Positions 60,698-64,000 of a stretch of DNA of 64,000 nt are shown piece after piece. The translations under genes were made by a program, and so were the position numbers. This DNA comes from Ignavibacteriota bacterium. GTDB taxonomy: Bacteria; Bacteroidota; Ignavibacteria; UBA10030. Numbering within the stretch: position 1 is the stretch's first letter; every line of letters starts with the position of its first letter. The notes beneath the pieces were generated by a model. The model saw only the letters and a list, made by a program, of their open reading frames with translations. It searched no databases and was not told the origin of the DNA. Location: NCBI GenBank assembly GCA_003170475.1, contig PMZI01000052.1, positions 1-64,000 of the forward strand. The letters are read 5' to 3'.

Positions 60698-62551
60698 ATG
60701 AATGCTCTCTATCTCCTTCTTATTGCCATTTGTGTGATGGTGATCGCGTATCGCTATTACAGCGCCTTCATTGCAGCAAAAGTCATAGCCCTCGATGATT
60801 CCCGTATCACTCCGGCTCATGAATTCAACGACGGCCACAATTTTCATCCTACGAACAAGTGGGTATTGTTTGGCCATCATTTTGCCGCCATCGCTGGCGC
60901 CGGACCTCTTATCGGACCCGTCCTTGCAGCGCAGTTTGGCTATCTCCCGGGGTTTCTCTGGCTTGTCATTGGCGTCGTCTTTGCAGGCGCTGTTCATGAT
61001 TTTGTCGTTCTCGGAGCTTCGATCAGAAGAAAGGGGAGGTCCCTCGCAAACATCGCGCGGTTCGAGGTCAGTCCGCTCGCAGGAGTCATCGGATCGATCG
61101 CTATTCTGATCATCGTGATTATTGCGTTGTCGGGATTGGGTCTTGCCGTGGTCAACGCACTTCGCGAAAGTTCCTGGGGCACATTCACCATTGCCATGAC
61201 GATCCCGATAGCCCTCTTTGTCGGATTGTGGATGAACAAGATCCGGCCGGGCAAGATAGCGGAAGCGAGCGTCATCGGCGTCGTTGGCGTTGTTGCCAGT
61301 GTGATTTTCGGAAGCATGATTCCCGGTTCTTTTCTCGCTCCGTATTTCACCTTGTCGCGCGACGGAATCATCATTTCGATGGCCATCTACGGTTTCGTCG
61401 CCTCAGTCCTCCCCGTGTGGTTGCTGCTGGCTCCCCGAGACTATCTCAGCTCATACATGAAGCTTGGGACTGTGGCTGCCCTTATTATTGGGGTGTTCAT
61501 CGTTGCGCCGAATCTCAAAATGGAAGCCATCACGCAATATGTCCATGGAGGCGGCCCAATCATTCCAGGGAAGGTGTACCCCTTCATGTTCATCACCATC
61601 GCCTGCGGCGCCATTTCTGGATTTCATTCGCTTGTGTCATCGGGGACAACTCCCAAGATGCTGAACAAGGAAACTGACGCGAGAATGATCGGCTACGGTT
61701 CCATGTTGCTGGAAGGGTTAGTTGGAGTCGTTGCACTGATCGCTGCATGTTCGCTGTTTCCCGGTGACTACTATGCGATCAATCTTTCGCCGGCAAAATT
61801 TCAGGCGCTCGGTCTCTCTACTGTTAATCTGAATGAATTACAGGCAGAGGTCGGAGAAATCGTCGCCGGACGTCCGGGAGGTGCTGTTTCTCTCGCTGTC
61901 GGCTTTGCTCAGATCTTTTCCGCTGTCCCCGGGATGCGGGGTTTGATGGGGTTCTGGTACCACTTTGCCATCATGTTTGAGGCCCTCTTTATCCTCACGA
62001 CGATCGACGCGGGGACAAGGATCGCGAGGTTTCTCGTGCAGGAATTTGTCGGAAGAGTATGGAAGCCTTTCGAGGAAACGAATTGGCTGCCGGGTGCGTA
62101 CCTTTCGACTGCGGTTGTGGTGTTTGCCTGGGCGTATTTCATCTGGGCGGGAAGCATCGGCACGATCTGGCCGATGTTCGGAACGGCGAATCAATTGCTG
62201 GCCGGAGTTGCTCTGGCAGTTGCGACGTCTGCGATCATCAATGCGGGGAAAGTGCGCTACGTTTGGGTAACGATGATTCCCATGTTCTTTGTCTCGATCA
62301 CGACGCTGGTCGCAGGATACGAAAACGTGGTGGAGAACTACCTGCCGCTGATTGATAAACCCGAGACGGCAACACAGGGGTACGTCAATAGTATCCTGAC
62401 CGTGATCATCATGCTGTGTGCGATTGTCATTATGATTGAGTCATTCAGGCGCTGGTACGCCGTTCTGGTACAGAAGAAGGATTTTCATGATCAGGAATTG
62501 AGTTTTGCCACCGAGAAGGAGAGAAGCCTGCCAGGCGGAGGGTGTTGCTGA
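60698..62551 (+). CDS. cstA: Carbon starvation protein CstA-like transporter
   Basis: A 617-residue polytopic membrane protein of the CstA family, which in enterobacteria imports peptides and/or pyruvate. The hallmark segments are present: [42 protein letters not shown], split by a membrane segment, [43 protein letters not shown] and [12 protein letters not shown]. About 16 membrane segments are visible. The C-terminus ends in a GGGCC motif. The length is shorter than E. coli CstA (about 700). A strong terminator lies 60 bases downstream. Confidence 0.94.
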   Translation: MNALYLLLIAICVMVIAYRYYSAFIAAKVIALDDSRITPAHEFNDGHNFHPTNKWVLFGHHFAAIAGAGPLIGPVLAAQFGYLPGFLWLVIGVVFAGAVHDFVVLGASIRRKGRSLANIARFEVSPLAGVIGSIAILIIVIIALSGLGLAVVNALRESSWGTFTIAMTIPIALFVGLWMNKIRPGKIAEASVIGVVGVVASVIFGSMIPGSFLAPYFTLSRDGIIISMAIYGFVASVLPVWLLLAPRDYLSSYMKLGTVAALIIGVFIVAPNLKMEAITQYVHGGGPIIPGKVYPFMFITIACGAISGFHSLVSSGTTPKMLNKETDARMIGYGSMLLEGLVGVVALIAACSLFPGDYYAINLSPAKFQALGLSTVNLNELQAEVGEIVAGRPGGAVSLAVGFAQIFSAVPGMRGLMGFWYHFAIMFEALFILTTIDAGTRIARFLVQEFVGRVWKPFEETNWLPGAYLSTAVVVFAWAYFIWAGSIGTIWPMFGTANQLLAGVALAVATSAIINAGKVRYVWVTMIPMFFVSITTLVAGYENVVENYLPLIDKPETATQGYVNSILTVIIMLCAIVIMIESFRRWYAVLVQKKDFHDQELSFATEKERSLPGGGCC

Positions 62552-62610
62552 TCATTTCTCCCTACCCATGCAGAATGGGAAACGGGAATGAGAAGATTGT
62601 TGCATATTTC

Positions 62611-62666
62611 AGAAGTCCGGATTCTTGCATCGCCGTCGAGTGCAGAATACGGACTTCTTCCTTTTT
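62611..62666 (+). terminator. Intrinsic terminator of cstA
   Basis: AGAAGTCCG (62611-62619) pairs perfectly with CGGACTTCT (62650-62658), and an inner near-perfect helix (ATTCTTGCA with TGCAGAAT) extends it. A T-rich run (TCCTTTTTG) follows at 62659-62667. The opposite strand has no T-run, so it does not look bidirectional despite the convergent gene beyond it. Confidence 0.85.
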
Positions 62667-62738
62667 GAAGCGGAGCTTTGGATGAGCTACAGCGGCAACA
62701 GCGGAAGAAATCCAGCTTACCAGTGTGTGGAGAGACCT

Positions 62739-63452
62739 CTAGACAAGAAGATAAAGATTCAGAGACGGGAGGAGCAAAGCGTAAAGAGCCCACATGAGAG
62801 TACCGATTGCCAGCGGAACACTGATATTATCGTCAATGGTCGTCGACGCAGCTTCGACCACCGCACCCACCGCCGCAGCAATAATCCCAATCACGTATTC
62901 CATCGCGAGCCCCTGCACCTTCGGAGCAAGGAACACAACAACCGTTGCCGATACAAAGAACGCCATCGCTCCTTCAAGGGACTTCTGAAAGAATTTCCTC
63001 TTCCCAAATCGCCGACCAAAAAGAGCGGATGTGATGTCGGAAATGATCAGTATGGCAAAGGCGTTGATAGTGATGATCTTGGGGAAGAGAATGATGCAAA
63101 CAATCGCGGAAAAGAGGATATTTGTGGCACCCGTCAAGCGTTTTGTGCTTTGATCCGTTTCGTGCTTCCGAAGAAGCCATCCAAACCATCGATAGAACCA
63201 GGACTGGACTGGTTTGTGATAGAACCGGGCTAAATCGACAACGAGAAACGCAAGGAACAACGGAACGAGAATCTCGAGGGCAAGTTGCTTCGAAATGAAG
63301 AAGTAAATGGTGGGGATGGAAAGCGAACAAAGATGAATCGACTTGCGGATGAATTCCGACTTGTAGTCGATCGTGGCCGTTGACTGAAGGTGCTCGGACT
63401 CGCTGGTGGTGCGAGTCCGAGCCTCATGCGAGTCTATAGGCAATTCACTCAT
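62739..63452 (-). CDS. SEC59/DGK1/VTE5-like CTP-dependent lipid kinase
   Basis: A 237-residue membrane protein. EFIRKSIHLCSLSIPTIYFF near the N-terminus, SDITSALFGRRFGKRKFFQKSLEGAMAF in the middle (split by membrane helices) and VEAASTTIDDNISVPLAIG near the C-terminus form the pattern of dolichol, phytol and diacylglycerol kinases that use CTP. About six membrane segments are seen. The first 30 residues are a hydrophilic extension. The start overlaps the ftsH stop as ATGA, so it is translated after ftsH. Likely substrate is a polyprenol, phytol-like alcohol or diacylglycerol; sequence does not decide. Confidence 0.75.
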   Translation of the reverse strand: MSELPIDSHEARTRTTSESEHLQSTATIDYKSEFIRKSIHLCSLSIPTIYFFISKQLALEILVPLFLAFLVVDLARFYHKPVQSWFYRWFGWLLRKHETDQSTKRLTGATNILFSAIVCIILFPKIITINAFAILIISDITSALFGRRFGKRKFFQKSLEGAMAFFVSATVVVFLAPKVQGLAMEYVIGIIAAAVGAVVEAASTTIDDNISVPLAIGTLMWALYALLLPSLNLYLLV

Positions 63453-64000
63453 ACTGCTTTCTTCGGTTTGCCGGTCTCGGACACGACCTCAGGCGTTGGT
63501 GGAGCAGTCGGAGGAGTGTTCTGATCAACTTTTTCGGGTTCACCGTTCCGTCGAGGATCGACCGGCGGGAGTTCCTCACCGCGAATGAGCTTGTCGATTT
63601 CGTCAGAGTCCAGAATTTCCCGTTCGAGCAACGCGTTGGACAAACGGTGGAGCGTTTCGATGTCCTCGCGAAGAATTTTCTCCGAGCGCTTCATCGCGGA
63701 CGTTATGATCTTCTTCACTTCCAGATCGATCGCGATGGCGGTGTTCTCGCTGAAGTTGCGCGAGCGCGTGATCTCTCGGCCTAGAAATATCTCTTCTTCT
63801 TTGGCTCCATAGGCAAGTGGTCCAAGCTTTTCACTCATGCCCCACTCGCAAACCATCTTGCGAGCAATCTCTGTCGCGCGCTCGATGTCATTACCTGCCC
63901 CGGTCGTGAGCTGGTTGAAAATGAGTCTCTCAGCGGCTCGGCCGCCGAGCGCATAAGTGATCATCGCGTCAAGATAATCTTTCGAATATGTATGCTTCTC
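63449..64000 (-). CDS. ftsH: ATP-dependent zinc metalloprotease FtsH, C-terminal part (window edge)
   Basis: The final 183 residues of FtsH, reading in from the right edge of the window. The visible stretch begins EKHTYSKDYLDAMITYALGGRAAE, the M41 peptidase region just after the zinc-binding HEXGH (outside the window), and continues through TTGAGNDIERATEIARKMVCEWGMSEKLGP. The third zinc ligand Asp/Glu region is within DIERAT. The C-terminus is a Pro/Thr/Glu-rich tail ending KKAV. FtsH is an inner-membrane quality-control protease. Its stop overlaps the start of the SEC59-like gene. Confidence 0.95.
   Translation of the reverse strand, partial: EKHTYSKDYLDAMITYALGGRAAERLIFNQLTTGAGNDIERATEIARKMVCEWGMSEKLGPLAYGAKEEEIFLGREITRSRNFSENTAIAIDLEVKKIITSAMKRSEKILREDIETLHRLSNALLEREILDSDEIDKLIRGEELPPVDPRRNGEPEKVDQNTPPTAPPTPEVVSETGKPKKAV

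Overview
The window is a gene-dense stretch of chromosome from a Gram-negative bacterium. LpxB, LpxK, a BamA/TamA-type outer-membrane protein and a family 9 (heptosyltransferase-like) glycosyltransferase point to an LPS-bearing outer membrane. A GWxTD-domain protein, a DUF4922 protein, an NagZ-type GH3 fused to a serine hydrolase, and a Bacteroidetes-style order of muropeptide-salvage genes suggest the Ignavibacteria/Chlorobi part of the FCB group. That placement is inferred from gene content; I could not run a phylogeny. Almost every gene is on the + strand, with short gaps and many ATGA, GTGA or TAATG overlaps. Only the last two genes (SEC59-like kinase and ftsH) are on the - strand. I see no mobile element, CRISPR array, rRNA or tRNA, and no gene-free stretch over 300 bases.

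Layout. 1-9756: apparent cell-wall salvage locus (BadF-type sugar kinase, tandem-domain glycosyltransferase, GNAT, DUF4922 GalT-like protein, SpoIID, AmpG-like transporter, secreted NagZ/beta-lactamase-like fusion). 9783-16368: central metabolism and translation genes (pruA, sucC, gatB, tpiA), a zinc-ribbon/DUF2007 protein and two tandem paralogous lipoproteins. 16625-22803: a GH2-like protein that lacks both catalytic glutamates and carries a membrane domain, overlapping smc. 22813-26310: HAD phosphatase, ICMT-like methyltransferase, lpxB and lpxK. 26307-31808: PuuD-like hydrolase, ppdK, a compact structured element, queA and ispD. 31907-34493: two plsY genes flanking gpsA. 34509-41659: HtrA protease, purB, a lysine-catabolism pair (aldehyde dehydrogenase and L-lysine 6-transaminase), nadE and rsmI. 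41699-43936: groESL with a near-ideal promoter, perfect CIRCE element and intrinsic terminator. 44022-60552: dnaG, ferredoxin, geranylgeranyl-reductase-like flavoprotein, family 9 glycosyltransferase, DUF3108 protein, deoxyhypusine-synthase-like protein, CPBP protease, cdsA, rimO, GWxTD protein, BamA-like protein, UbiA prenyltransferase, rnhB, yraN, pncB and pncA. 60698-64000: cstA, a terminator, and the convergent SEC59/VTE5-like lipid kinase and ftsH.

Two sets of genes look most worth following. The first is the salvage locus at the start of the window. It places a probable GalT-like nucleotidyltransferase of unassigned function (DUF4922) among genes that would release, import and phosphorylate wall sugars. 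The second is a set of isoprenoid-lipid genes spread over 17 kb: an adjacent ferredoxin and geranylgeranyl reductase pair, a DGGGP-synthase-like UbiA enzyme, and a SEC59/VTE5-like kinase. Together these raise the question of archaeal-type or other reduced polyprenyl lipids in this bacterium.
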